This document shows, in pieces, positions 33,704 through 42,104 of a stretch of DNA of 43,491 nt. The first letter of the stretch is position 1, and each line of letters starts with the position of its first letter. The DNA comes from Bacteroidales bacterium (lineage in GTDB: Bacteria > Bacteroidota > Bacteroidia > Bacteroidales > UBA932): assembly GCA_017442315.1 (NCBI GenBank), contig JAFRZX010000005.1, positions 1 to 43,491 of the forward strand, given 5' to 3'. Under the pieces are notes generated by a model. That model did not search any database. It was not told where the DNA came from and saw nothing but the letters and a program-made list of their open reading frames with translations. A program made the translations under genes and the position numbers.

Positions 33704-33805
33704 ATTTGAAAATTGTTTTGAATCTGTAAGATATAGCGATACACCGCTTTTCTGCAAATCTTACAATCAAATTTCGATTGGGTGATAAAAAACAGAAAAA
33801 TGTGG

Positions 33806-33813
33806 TAACTTTG
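33806..33813 (+). promoter_or_regulatory. mlaE promoter -7 element
   Basis: TAACTTTG is an exact TAnnTTTG match, 23 bases before the mlaE ATG at 33836. Confidence 0.6.
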
Positions 33814-33835
33814 TGATGCAAAAAAAATTTTATAC

Positions 33836-34582
33836 ATGATAAAAAATTTTTTTGAGTCTATAGGAAAATATTTTCTGTTCCTGCAGATGGTATTCCGTAA
33901 ACCGGAGAAGTGGAAGATATTCTGGAGGCAGTTTATAAACGAGTCAGACAAACTTATAATATCTTCCATCCTTCTGGTGGGAGTGATTTCTGTGTTCATC
34001 GGTGGAGTTCTTGTGATTCAGACTGCTTCCAATCTGGAAAATCCGATCATCGATAAGATGTATATCGGATATATGGTGCGGGAAAGTCTTATATTGGAGT
34101 TCTGTTCTACGATGATCGCATTGATCCTGGCCGGCAAGATGGGATCCAATATCGCATCTGAAATAGGGAGCATGCGCATTACGGAGCAGATTGATGCCAT
34201 GGATATGATGGGAGTCAATTCTGCAGGTTTTCTGGTGCTTCCAAAAATTACTGCTGCAACGATACTCAGTCCGCTTCTTATGCTTTTGAGCCTTGGACTT
34301 GGACTTTTTGGAGGGTGGATTGTAGTCGAGTTCACTCAGATCATTCCTCCGGCCTCATACATAACAGGCATAAAGGCTTTCTATAATGGGTTCTATATAT
34401 TCTACAGCTGCTTCAAGATTTCCCTGTTCTGTTTCATGATATCTTCGATTGCAGCATTCAATGGCTATAATGCCAAGGGAGGTTCGTTAGGTGTCGGACG
34501 TTCAAGTACTGCTTCGATAGTGACAACCAGCATCCTTATCCTCATGTCAGATCTGATAGTGACCCAGTTAATGCTTTATTGA
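33836..34582 (+). CDS. mlaE: MlaE family ABC transporter permease
   Basis: The 248-residue inner-membrane protein has about five hydrophobic segments and the MlaE pattern: FIGGVLVIQTA, the cytoplasmic coupling stretch GKMGSNIASEIGSMRITEQI with DAMDMMGVN, and GGSLGVGRSSTASIV. MlaE moves phospholipids between the membranes as part of the MCE/Mla lipid transport system. The mlaF ATPase overlaps or abuts its stop. No mlaD/MCE or mlaB gene follows, so the rest of the complex must be encoded elsewhere. Confidence 0.93.
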   Translation: MIKNFFESIGKYFLFLQMVFRKPEKWKIFWRQFINESDKLIISSILLVGVISVFIGGVLVIQTASNLENPIIDKMYIGYMVRESLILEFCSTMIALILAGKMGSNIASEIGSMRITEQIDAMDMMGVNSAGFLVLPKITAATILSPLLMLLSLGLGLFGGWIVVEFTQIIPPASYITGIKAFYNGFYIFYSCFKISLFCFMISSIAAFNGYNAKGGSLGVGRSSTASIVTTSILILMSDLIVTQLMLY

Positions 34583-34590
34583 TTCCGGAT

Positions 34591-35343
34591 ATGATAAAGG
34601 TAGAACATCTATATAAAAGCTTCGACGGGAAACCGGTCCTCAATGATATTTCCGTAGAGTATGAACCCGGAAAGTGCAATATGATAATCGGCGCAAGCGG
34701 TTCTGGCAAGACTGTGCTTCTGAAGAACCTGATAGGCCTGCTTGAACCGGATTCAGGTGAGATATGCTATGGTGACATGAAGCTTTCGGAGATGTCCTAT
34801 AAGCAGAAGAAAAACCTTCGTCAGAAAATCGGTGTACTGTTTCAGGGAAGTGCTTTGTTTGATTTTGCTACAGTCATAGAGAATGTGATGTTTCCTATGG
34901 AATTCTTCACTGACTGGTCTGCCGTTCAGCGCAGGGAAAGAGCAAGATATTGTCTTGAGAAAGTCAATGTGGTCGGATCTGACGACAAGTATCCCAATGA
35001 ACTTAGCGGAGGAATGCAGAAACGCGTAGGAATTGCCAGAGCAATTGCTCTGAATCCTGAGTACCTTTTTTGCGATGAACCTAACTCCGGTTTGGATCCA
35101 TATACATCCATCCTGATAGACCGTCTCATCAGCGACCTTACCAAGGAATTCAATATGACGACTGTGGTCAATACACACGACATGAACTCCATTCTGGAGA
35201 TCGGTGACAAGATAGCCTTTATATCGAATGGATCCATGCTGTGGCAGGGGGACAGGCACACGATCCTGCAGACAGAATGCAAAGAGTTGCGTGATTTTGT
35301 ATGTGCCAATACTCTGGCACGGAATATTATTGAAGGAAAGTGA
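34591..35343 (+). CDS. mlaF: MlaF-like ABC transporter ATP-binding protein
   Basis: The 250-residue ATPase has Walker A GASGSGKT (34-41), Q-loop VLFQGSALF, signature LSGGMQKR (about 137-144) and Walker B LFCDEPNSGLDP (about 158-169). The NSGLDP form and GSALFD stretch after the Q-loop are typical of MlaF. It powers lipid transport by MlaE. I chose ATG 34591; a TTG at 34579 overlaps the mlaE stop by four bases, and translational coupling is likely either way. The gene ends one base before the stop of the convergent barrel gene. Confidence 0.92.
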   Translation: MIKVEHLYKSFDGKPVLNDISVEYEPGKCNMIIGASGSGKTVLLKNLIGLLEPDSGEICYGDMKLSEMSYKQKKNLRQKIGVLFQGSALFDFATVIENVMFPMEFFTDWSAVQRRERARYCLEKVNVVGSDDKYPNELSGGMQKRVGIARAIALNPEYLFCDEPNSGLDPYTSILIDRLISDLTKEFNMTTVVNTHDMNSILEIGDKIAFISNGSMLWQGDRHTILQTECKELRDFVCANTLARNIIEGK

Positions 35344-36540
35344 TTACAGGTTGACTCTCAGTCCGACTTCAAATCCAAGCATGAGAGGTTGAACGGTCCT
35401 GATGCTCTGAGGTTGATGATTATGGAAATAATACCTGATGCTTGGATCTATGTAGATTCCGAGGTACTTTCCGACAATGAATTCGGCTCCGATTCCGATA
35501 TTGGCTGACAATTGTACTCCTGTAGCCTTTTCCTTATGAATGACAGATGAGTTGAGGATGTGGAATCTGTTGTCAATACATTTTTCTACTGCACCTCCGG
35601 CATATGTATAGAACTTTATCTTTTCGTGGGAAATGATGTTGTAGTAGGCGTTCAGCGGAATGCCGACGTAGTGCTGGCTGTTACGAATGTCAGATTGCTG
35701 TGATATAAGTATGTCTCCATTGTCACCTACCAGAGTATAGGATCCGTAGAAGTCTCTTGTCAGAAGGGTATAGTTAAGTCCGATTCCGATAGCCCAGCGT
35801 GGTGTGAAGTTTATCTTTACACCAACACCGGCAGATAGAGGAATTCCATATGTGGATTCGGTGCTTGTCTGCCTTATGCCGGTCTGAGGACGCATGGAAG
35901 ACATCTGAGGAATTCTCAATGGGCCTGTGACAGTGTTGTTCTTAGGATTGTTTGACCCTGCGGATCCGGAAAGAATGACCGACGCCCTTATTGTTTTCCT
36001 TTCCGGTTCGGCATCTTCTTCCCAATCTTTCGGGAACCTGATGAATTCATCCTTGAGTCCGTCTGTCTCATGTCGGTTTGCATCAGATATGTCCGGCGTA
36101 GATTCAGAGCCTTCTTTGTTGGTATCTGATACCGGAAGAAGTGCGGATCCATCCTTTTCAACCTGTTCTTCAAGGATTACCTGAGGTTGAGGACGGAGAT
36201 TCCGTGATGGATATCCTATCTCTTTTGCATCTGCGATGAAATGTCCTGTATCAATCTCGCCTTTTTCAGATCTGACGATGGCAATCAGTCCGCCATTTGT
36301 TGAATATGGATCAGGAACAGCAGTATCATCATGCTTCAGGAAAATGATTGCAGCGAAAACAGCTGCAACTGCGGCAATTGCCGGAACTGCGCGACGCCAA
36401 TATAAGACAGCGGCCTTCTTTTTCGCCGCAGTCTTGTCCAGTCGGGCACTTACATGCTTCCAGACACGTTCGGGAACTTCTTCCTGAACGTTTTCAAGCA
36501 TGGATTTAGCCCATAAGTCAAACTGATTGTCGTCAAACAT
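35344..36540 (-). CDS. Membrane-anchored outer-membrane beta-barrel-like protein, possible anti-sigma partner
   Basis: The 398-residue protein has an N-terminal cytoplasmic part of about 48 residues (FDLWAKSMLENVQEEVPERVW), one strong membrane helix (about 50-68), and a polar, Pro/Ser/Glu-rich linker (about 70-225). The C-terminal region (about 230-398) has alternating aromatic beta strands like an 8-stranded barrel (YGIPLSAGVGVKINF, WAIGIGLNYTLL, LGIYIDPSIRYYF, ending FEVGLRVNL). Its ATG lies inside the end of the sigma gene (8-base overlap), so the two are coupled. The layout suggests a sensor that spans the envelope and binds the sigma factor. The frame extends to 36630, but that region is sigma coding sequence. 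Confidence 0.8.
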   Translation of the reverse strand: MFDDNQFDLWAKSMLENVQEEVPERVWKHVSARLDKTAAKKKAAVLYWRRAVPAIAAVAAVFAAIIFLKHDDTAVPDPYSTNGGLIAIVRSEKGEIDTGHFIADAKEIGYPSRNLRPQPQVILEEQVEKDGSALLPVSDTNKEGSESTPDISDANRHETDGLKDEFIRFPKDWEEDAEPERKTIRASVILSGSAGSNNPKNNTVTGPLRIPQMSSMRPQTGIRQTSTESTYGIPLSAGVGVKINFTPRWAIGIGLNYTLLTRDFYGSYTLVGDNGDILISQQSDIRNSQHYVGIPLNAYYNIISHEKIKFYTYAGGAVEKCIDNRFHILNSSVIHKEKATGVQLSANIGIGAEFIVGKYLGIYIDPSIRYYFHNHQPQSIRTVQPLMLGFEVGLRVNL

Positions 36541-37075
36541 TTTCAAGTTCTTTAATTTTATTCTGAAGCCATATTCTTGCTCTGCTGAGCTGAGTACGTG
36601 ATGTCGTTTCGCTGATTCCCAGCATTTCACCTATCTCCTTATGAGAATATCCTTCTATTGCATACATATTAAAGACTGTTCTGAATCCGGGGGGTAGCTC
36701 CATGACAAGCTTCATCAATTCTTTGTATCCGATATTCTGTGTCTGCGAGGTAATGTCTGTCTTCATACCTCTCACCACTTCGATATCTTCGCTCATCTTC
36801 AAAGCGTCTTTCTTTCTGAGGCTCATCAGAGCAGTAGTGATGAATATACGCCTTGCCCATCCCTCGAACGAACCATCTCCCTTATATGTATCCAGCTTTG
36901 TAAACAAGGTTATGAATCCATCCTGCAATATATCTTCTGCCAATGACCTTTCGCCGACATACCTCATGCATACAGGGAACATACGCGCTGCCAGACGGTC
37001 ATATAGGACCTTCTGGGAGGCTTTGTCTCCTTTTTGGCATGAATCAATCAGTTGATGGTCAAATGGTTCCAGCAC
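36533..37075 (-). CDS. ECF-type RNA polymerase sigma factor
   Basis: The 180-residue protein has sigma region 2 (about 20-90: LYDRLAARMFPVCMRYVGE, AEDILQDGFITLFTKL, GWARRIFITTALMSLRK) and region 4 (about 120-175: LPPGFRTVFNMYAIEGYSHK, then EIGEMLGISETTSRTQLSRAR). Regions 1 and 3 are missing, as in group 4 sigma factors. The start is GTG at 37075. The C-terminal eight bases overlap the ATG of the membrane-anchored barrel gene, which is likely its regulator. Regulon and signal are unknown. It is divergent from the TPR/EnvC unit. Confidence 0.93.
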   Translation of the reverse strand: MLEPFDHQLIDSCQKGDKASQKVLYDRLAARMFPVCMRYVGERSLAEDILQDGFITLFTKLDTYKGDGSFEGWARRIFITTALMSLRKKDALKMSEDIEVVRGMKTDITSQTQNIGYKELMKLVMELPPGFRTVFNMYAIEGYSHKEIGEMLGISETTSRTQLSRARIWLQNKIKELENV

Positions 37076-37203
37076 AATTCATCTTGTCGGGCCCAAGTTT
37101 AAAACCTTGTTTCATGCGCTGTAAAAGATGCATATCGGACCCATTATGTTGCATTATTGGCGCATTTTTTCCAAAGTTCTGCATTTTTCCGGAATTAGAA
37201 TGC

Positions 37204-37211
37204 TATTTTTG
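37204..37211 (+). promoter_or_regulatory. Promoter -7 element of the TPR gene at 37235
   Basis: TATTTTTG is an exact TAnnTTTG match, 24 bases before the ATG. Confidence 0.6.
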
Positions 37212-37234
37212 TATGTTTTTGCACATAAAAGAAT

Positions 37235-38956
37235 ATGCGTCACATTTTAAGATTGTTTTTATATACGTTATACATATATCTGTTTTCGGCAGTATGCGCT
37301 TCAGGTCAGCCATCGGGTGGCGTTTCACAAAATGGCTTGAGTATAGTATCTGCTGTAGAAAAGTATAATGACAAGGATTTCAAAGGGGCAGAAGCTGTAC
37401 TTAATGAGATTCTTGTCTCGAATCCATCGGATGATGCCGCATGGTATTATCTGGCTTTGTCTTCGCTGGGCCTCAGAGATACAGAAAAGGCTGAAGCATG
37501 TCTCAGAAAAGCAGTCGATTTGGATCCGGACAATTTCTGGTACAGTTACCGTCTGGCTTCTTTGTATTCTTTGACATCAAGGCCGGAGCTTACCTTGAGC
37601 ATCTATGAGGATCTTCTGGAGAAGTTTCCTGAAAGAAGTGAGCTTTACTACGATCTTGTGGAGATGTATGCTTCACAAGGTGAGATTGAAAATGCTCTGC
37701 AGATGGCAGACCAGATAGAGACTGTCTTCGGAGTGTCCGAATCATTGACTGTATATCGTTTCAATCTTTTGCGGATGGCAGGCAGACAAGAGGAAGCCTA
37801 TGCTTCATTGGAGAAATATAATGAAGAATATACTTCTCCATATGTTCTTTCTACTTTAGCTGATTGGCAGATGTCGATGTATAATGATTCCACAGCTTTA
37901 GCATATTATGATGAGGCATTGGGTGCTGCACCTGAATTCTCACCAGCTCTGCTTGGTAAGGCAGAAACCTTGAGGATGACAAGGAAATATGATGAATATT
38001 TCGATGTTCTTGCAAAATATGTGTCTGAGTCAGATGCTCATCCTGCTTCAAAATCGGATTATCTGCTGGCAGTTGTCCAGAGGACGGATCCGAAGTTTCT
38101 TAAATCATTCATGCCACAACTTGACAGTATTGTGGACAAGACTGTAGGAATGCATCCATCTGACAGTAGTGTTCTTAGGATGGCAGGCGTTTATTATTAT
38201 TCTACAGAAAGAAACAATCTGGCGAAAGAATATTTCAGGACTGGTGCCCGGAGGTGGCCAGAGAGTATGTCTGCGAGTGCAGGGTTTGTGGAGTTTCTGA
38301 TGTATACTGAAGATTGGAAAGAATTGTCGGAGGAGGGGAGAAGCGCATTTGCGCGTTTTCCGTCGGAAACAGGATTCCTTGAAATGGCAAGTGTCGGAGA
38401 TTATAACATGGGTGATTATCAGAAAGTTCTGGAAGTGTGTAATAAAGTGTTGGAGATTGCTCCCGATGACAGTTCCAGTGTTCTGAGAGCCTGGTCAACC
38501 ATGGGTGATATCTATTTCCGGCTTGGTGAAGACAAGAAGGCATTCAAGGCATACGATGCAGCATTGAAGATCGATCCAGACTATGTATATGTATTGAATA
38601 ATTATGCCTATTATTTGAGTGTGAGAGGCAAGAAGCTGAAGAAAGCACATGAAATGAGTCGGAAAACCGTTGAGGCAGAGCCGGACAATGCCACTTATCT
38701 TGATACTTATGGGTGGATTCTATATCTCCAAGGCAAACCTCAGGAAGCGAAGCCGCATTTCAAGCGTGCAATGCTTTATGGAGGTAAGGATAGTGCTGTG
38801 ATTATGGACCATTACGCTGAAGTTCTTTTTGCCTTGAAGGAGTATGAGTTGGCCTTTGTCTATTGGAATCTGGCTTTACAGAAAGCCGATGACGATGTTG
38901 ATGGCCTTGCTGAAAAGATCGCTCTGCGCAGAAAAGAATATGAGGAGAACAAATGA
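37235..38956 (+). CDS. Secreted tetratricopeptide-repeat protein (large)
   Basis: The 573-residue protein has a signal peptide (about 1-25, ending VCASG) and many TPR units along its length, for example WYYLALSSLGLRDTEKAEAC, ALAYYDEALGAAPEFSPALL and the pair AFKAYDAALKIDPDYVYVLN. It should be periplasmic or attached to the outer membrane's inner face. It starts the unit TPR-EnvC (7-base gap). A TPR protein next to an EnvC-like protein is a recurrent arrangement in Bacteroidota as I recall it, so a role in cell separation or wall remodelling is plausible but unproven. Confidence 0.88.
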   Translation: MRHILRLFLYTLYIYLFSAVCASGQPSGGVSQNGLSIVSAVEKYNDKDFKGAEAVLNEILVSNPSDDAAWYYLALSSLGLRDTEKAEACLRKAVDLDPDNFWYSYRLASLYSLTSRPELTLSIYEDLLEKFPERSELYYDLVEMYASQGEIENALQMADQIETVFGVSESLTVYRFNLLRMAGRQEEAYASLEKYNEEYTSPYVLSTLADWQMSMYNDSTALAYYDEALGAAPEFSPALLGKAETLRMTRKYDEYFDVLAKYVSESDAHPASKSDYLLAVVQRTDPKFLKSFMPQLDSIVDKTVGMHPSDSSVLRMAGVYYYSTERNNLAKEYFRTGARRWPESMSASAGFVEFLMYTEDWKELSEEGRSAFARFPSETGFLEMASVGDYNMGDYQKVLEVCNKVLEIAPDDSSSVLRAWSTMGDIYFRLGEDKKAFKAYDAALKIDPDYVYVLNNYAYYLSVRGKKLKKAHEMSRKTVEAEPDNATYLDTYGWILYLQGKPQEAKPHFKRAMLYGGKDSAVIMDHYAEVLFALKEYELAFVYWNLALQKADDDVDGLAEKIALRRKEYEENK

Positions 38957-38963
38957 TAGTATT

Positions 38964-40145
38964 ATGCTTAGGTATTTAGTGGAATATGTTCTGTCTTTTT
39001 TCCTGTTGTGCATCGTCTGTGCGACGGGAAGTGCTCAGAATACGCGAAGACAGGAGGAACAGAAGGCCAGGTTGGAACGGGAGATAGCTATTATAGACAG
39101 ACAGCTGTCCGATAATGCTTCAAAAAGCGAAGCTATGCTTTCAAATCTAACACTGATACGCAAGAAGATATCCAACAGAAAGGAGCTTGTTTCCAGAAGT
39201 GACCGCCAGATAAGAATGTATAATGACAGCATATACCTGACCCAGATTCAGATAAACAGGCTTAATGAACGGATCGAGCTGCTTTCAGAGCATTATTCCA
39301 GACTCATAGCGAGTGCATATAAGAACAGAGATGCCCGCATATGGTATATGTATATGCTTGCCAGTGATAATCTTGGTCAAGCATTCCGACGTTATGGATA
39401 TTTCAGGAATCTTTCTTCACATCTCAACGATGAGGCTCAAAGGATAAGGGTGATGCAGGATGACTTGTCTGCTGAAAAGGAGAGGCTGGGCAAGCTGAAG
39501 AAAGAGGCGGAGGTTGTAAAATCAGAGAGAGTGAGAGAACTGGAAAAGCTGCGTAAAGATGAGGCTGAGGCCGATGGAGTTGTCAAGAAACTGAGTAAGA
39601 ACAGGAAGACATATCAAAATCAGTTGGCTGCCAAAAAGAAACAGGTTCTGGCTTTGAATAAGGAGATTGAAAGGATTGTTGCAGAAGCTGTCAAGGGTAA
39701 AGGGACTTCTAAGCCGGCAGCTCCGGTTGACCTTAAACTTGATGCCGAATTCTCAAAGAACAAGGAAAAACTCCCGTGGCCTGCCGAAGGTCCTGTGGTG
39801 GCACGTTTCGGAAGGCATTATCACCCTGTCTACAAAAATCTGGAACTGCCGCCTAATAATGGTGTAGATATCGCTTTGGCAAGGGATACTCAGGTTAAGG
39901 CCATCTTTGACGGTGAAGTGAGACAGGTTATGGTTATGCCGGGATATAATCAATGCGTACTTATTCAGCATGGAAACTACTTTTCATTCTATTGCAGGTT
40001 GAAGAAAGTCAATGTAAAGGCAGGCGATAAGATCAAGACCGGTGAACCGGTGGGTTATGTTGATACGATAAATGGACATACTCTGCTGCATTTCGAGGTG
40101 TGGCAGGGGACCAAGCCTCAGAATCCTGAGAACTGGTTGAGATAA
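38964..40145 (+). CDS. envC: EnvC-like murein hydrolase activator (degenerate LytM domain)
   Basis: The 393-residue protein has a signal peptide (ending GSAQ at about 25), a long coiled coil (about 30-265), and a C-terminal M23/LytM domain (from about 275: WPAEGPVVARFGRHYHPVY). Catalytic zinc ligands are replaced. The HxxxD histidine is Asn in NNGVDIA (around 298), and the closing HxH reads LLH in TLLHFEVW (around 373-376). Such domains activate amidases during septal splitting rather than cut peptidoglycan themselves, as with E. coli EnvC. The frame is open upstream to 38844 within the TPR gene; ATG 38964 gives the signal peptide directly. Confidence 0.88.
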   Translation: MLRYLVEYVLSFFLLCIVCATGSAQNTRRQEEQKARLEREIAIIDRQLSDNASKSEAMLSNLTLIRKKISNRKELVSRSDRQIRMYNDSIYLTQIQINRLNERIELLSEHYSRLIASAYKNRDARIWYMYMLASDNLGQAFRRYGYFRNLSSHLNDEAQRIRVMQDDLSAEKERLGKLKKEAEVVKSERVRELEKLRKDEAEADGVVKKLSKNRKTYQNQLAAKKKQVLALNKEIERIVAEAVKGKGTSKPAAPVDLKLDAEFSKNKEKLPWPAEGPVVARFGRHYHPVYKNLELPPNNGVDIALARDTQVKAIFDGEVRQVMVMPGYNQCVLIQHGNYFSFYCRLKKVNVKAGDKIKTGEPVGYVDTINGHTLLHFEVWQGTKPQNPENWLR

Positions 40146-40154
40146 AGGAATCAT

Positions 40155-41372
40155 ATGAAAACAAAGAAGACAATTTTTATCACCGGATCCACTGGCAATA
40201 TGGGGTGGGCTGGCTTTCAGGAACTTTATAAAAGAAAAGATAGGTTTGATCTGCGTCTTCTTGCCCGTGACAGCAGAAAGAACCACAAGATGCTGGATAA
40301 ATATGCCGATGATCCTTCTGTACAGGTTATATGGGGCGACCTTACATACTATGATGACGTCTTAAGAGGAGTGACCGGTGCGGATTATGTTCTTCATGTA
40401 GGTGGTATGGTGTCTCCGGCTGCAGATTATTATCCGGAAAAGACATTGAAGGTTAATGTTGCAGCTGCGGAAAATATTGTAAAAGCCGTTCTCGCTCAGC
40501 CGGACAGAGACAATATCAAGGTTGTCTATATAGGATCTGTTGCACAATACGGTGACAGAAACCCTCCATATCATTGGGGTGATGCTGACGAGCCGCAAGT
40601 ACCTGCGAAATATGATATGTACGCACTTTCTAAAATCCGTTCGGAAAAAGTGTTTGCGGAGGCAGGTCTGAAGAACTGGGTGTCCCTCAGGCAGAGTGGA
40701 ATACTGTATCCGGGTATATTGAAGGTGGTGAATCCTACGGCTTTCCATGTACCGGTCAGAGGTGTTCTGGAGTGGGCTACGATTGAGGATTCCGGGCGTC
40801 TGTTGGCTCAAGTCTGCGAGGACTGGGTTCCGGATGAATTCTGGAATAAGGCATACAATATCAGCAGCGGCGAGCAATATAGGATGACTAATTATGAGTT
40901 CGAGTCCCGCCTGCTGGCCGGATTGGGGCTTCCTGGACCGGAGAAGGTCTTTGAACCACAATGGTTTGCAACCCGCAATTTTCATGGAATGTGGTATACT
41001 GACGCAGATGTTTTGGAGGATTATCTTCATTTTCGTGCAAACATTCCGGTGGATGAGTATTTTGCCACTATGAAATCAAAGCTTCCTTGGTTCTATTCAC
41101 TTGCTTTTCTTGCTCCGGCATGGGCAGTAAAGCTTTTCATGAAACCTTTTGCGTTTGAAAAGGGAATGGGAACCCAGTGGTGGGTAGAAAACGATCCGGA
41201 TAAGTTCCAGGCTTATTATGGCTCCCGCGAAGAATATGATTCCATAAAGTCGTGGGACGATGTTAGACCTGAACCACTTGAAAAGAATCAGGAACGGGCA
41301 ATGACCAAGGGTGAAATACGTAAGGCTCCTCATGTAGGGAAAGGATCAGGGAATAATGGTCAGCAAATATAA
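40155..41372 (+). CDS. NAD(P)-dependent epimerase/dehydratase (extended SDR)
   Basis: The 405-residue protein starts with the Rossmann motif FITGSTGNMGWAG (GxxGxxG, residues 8-20). It carries the SDR active site: Ser in VVYIGSVAQYG and Tyr/Lys in YDMYALSKIRSEK (YxxxK). The C-terminal 100 residues form an extension with hydrophobic and aromatic stretches (WFYSLAFLAPAWAVKLFMK, MGTQWWVEND) not found in small epimerases. The substrate is not evident; nucleotide sugars or steroid-like lipids are the usual range. It begins nine bases after the envC-like gene, and nrdG follows by 11 bases. Confidence 0.82.
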   Translation: MKTKKTIFITGSTGNMGWAGFQELYKRKDRFDLRLLARDSRKNHKMLDKYADDPSVQVIWGDLTYYDDVLRGVTGADYVLHVGGMVSPAADYYPEKTLKVNVAAAENIVKAVLAQPDRDNIKVVYIGSVAQYGDRNPPYHWGDADEPQVPAKYDMYALSKIRSEKVFAEAGLKNWVSLRQSGILYPGILKVVNPTAFHVPVRGVLEWATIEDSGRLLAQVCEDWVPDEFWNKAYNISSGEQYRMTNYEFESRLLAGLGLPGPEKVFEPQWFATRNFHGMWYTDADVLEDYLHFRANIPVDEYFATMKSKLPWFYSLAFLAPAWAVKLFMKPFAFEKGMGTQWWVENDPDKFQAYYGSREEYDSIKSWDDVRPEPLEKNQERAMTKGEIRKAPHVGKGSGNNGQQI

Positions 41373-41383
41373 CAGGTAGTGCA

Positions 41384-41887
41384 GTGAAGATTCGTGTTCT
41401 GGATATATTAGAGGAAACGATGGCCGATGGTCCGGGATTCCGGACATCCATATATTGTGCCGGTTGCGGTCATCATTGTCCCGGTTGCCATAATCCTCAG
41501 TCTTGGGACTTTGCCGGGGGAAGGGAAATGTCTGTGGATGAAATCCTTGAAATAATTAAGGATGATGAATTCTCAAATGTTACCTTTTCTGGAGGTGATC
41601 CTCTGTATCAGGTTGAGGCGTTCACTGAACTGGCGCGCCGGATAAAGGCTGAAACAGGCAAAAACATCTGGTGTTATACTGGTTTTACGTATGAGGAAAT
41701 CCTTGCCGATGAGAGGCTGAAACAGATCCTGCCATATGTGGACACTTTGGTTGACGGACCGTTTGTCGAATCACTGCGTGATCCTGAACTTCATTTCAGA
41801 GGCAGCTCCAACCAGCGCATAATCCATCTTACAGAAGAGGATGAAGATATAATAGCCGGAACGACACCTGTTGTTCCGTATCGCTGA
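41384..41887 (+). CDS. nrdG: Anaerobic ribonucleotide reductase activating protein
   Basis: The 167-residue radical SAM protein has the cluster motif CGHHCPGC (Cys28, Cys32, Cys35), then the SAM-binding FSGGDPL and DGPFVESLRDPELHFRGSSN near the end, which is distinctive for NrdG. It generates the glycyl radical on NrdD, enabling dNTP synthesis without oxygen. The GTG start at 41384 gives the usual N-terminus. The partner nrdD, which normally precedes it, is not in this window; the upstream gene is an SDR instead. Confidence 0.92.
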   Translation: MKIRVLDILEETMADGPGFRTSIYCAGCGHHCPGCHNPQSWDFAGGREMSVDEILEIIKDDEFSNVTFSGGDPLYQVEAFTELARRIKAETGKNIWCYTGFTYEEILADERLKQILPYVDTLVDGPFVESLRDPELHFRGSSNQRIIHLTEEDEDIIAGTTPVVPYR

Positions 41888-41927
41888 CAGACGGATTCCG
41901 AGCATGCCAGAGCCTTTATCGCACCTC

Positions 41928-41957
41928 AGCAAAAACATCTGTATATGTTTTTTTGCT
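41928..41957 (+). terminator. Terminator-like hairpin after nrdG
   Basis: AGCAAAAACAT (41928-41938) pairs with ATGTTTTTTTGCT (41945-41957) with a two-base length difference, followed by CTCTTTTTC. It lies 40 bases downstream of the nrdG stop. Confidence 0.5.
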
Positions 41958-41972
41958 CTCTTTTTCTTGCAA

Positions 41973-42028
41973 TCCTTTTCAAAAAGTCAGAAAATACACC
42001 TTATAAATAAAAATTTAAACAGCTTCTT
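41973..42028. repeat. Diverged second copy of the left-hand repeat (right half)
   Basis: Positions 41973-41995 match 1231-1253 at 22 of 23 bases. After an AT-rich stretch about 10 bases shorter, the end AAACAGCTTCTT again matches (1284-1295 in the first copy). The left inverted-repeat arm is missing here. This shows the sequence is a dispersed element, present here only in part. Confidence 0.6.
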
Positions 42029-42038
42029 CGTCTTTCAA

Positions 42039-42074
42039 TTATGCCTGTAATCCTCGTTGACCATGCAGGCATAA
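42039..42074. other. Inverted repeat downstream of the small lipoprotein gene
   Basis: TTATGCCTG (42039-42047) and CAGGCATAA (42066-42074) are perfect 9-bp arms with an 18-base loop, 31-66 bases after the lipoprotein stop on its strand. No U-tract follows, so its role as a terminator is uncertain. Confidence 0.4.
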
Positions 42075-42104
42075 CATCAACCATGTGTTTAATTTTGCGC
42101 TGTA

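Noticed and set aside
37235-40145. TPR and EnvC-like genes considered as part of a novel secretion or defence system
   Set aside because: Both have plain explanations in cell-wall separation, and no effector, nuclease or sensor gene is linked.
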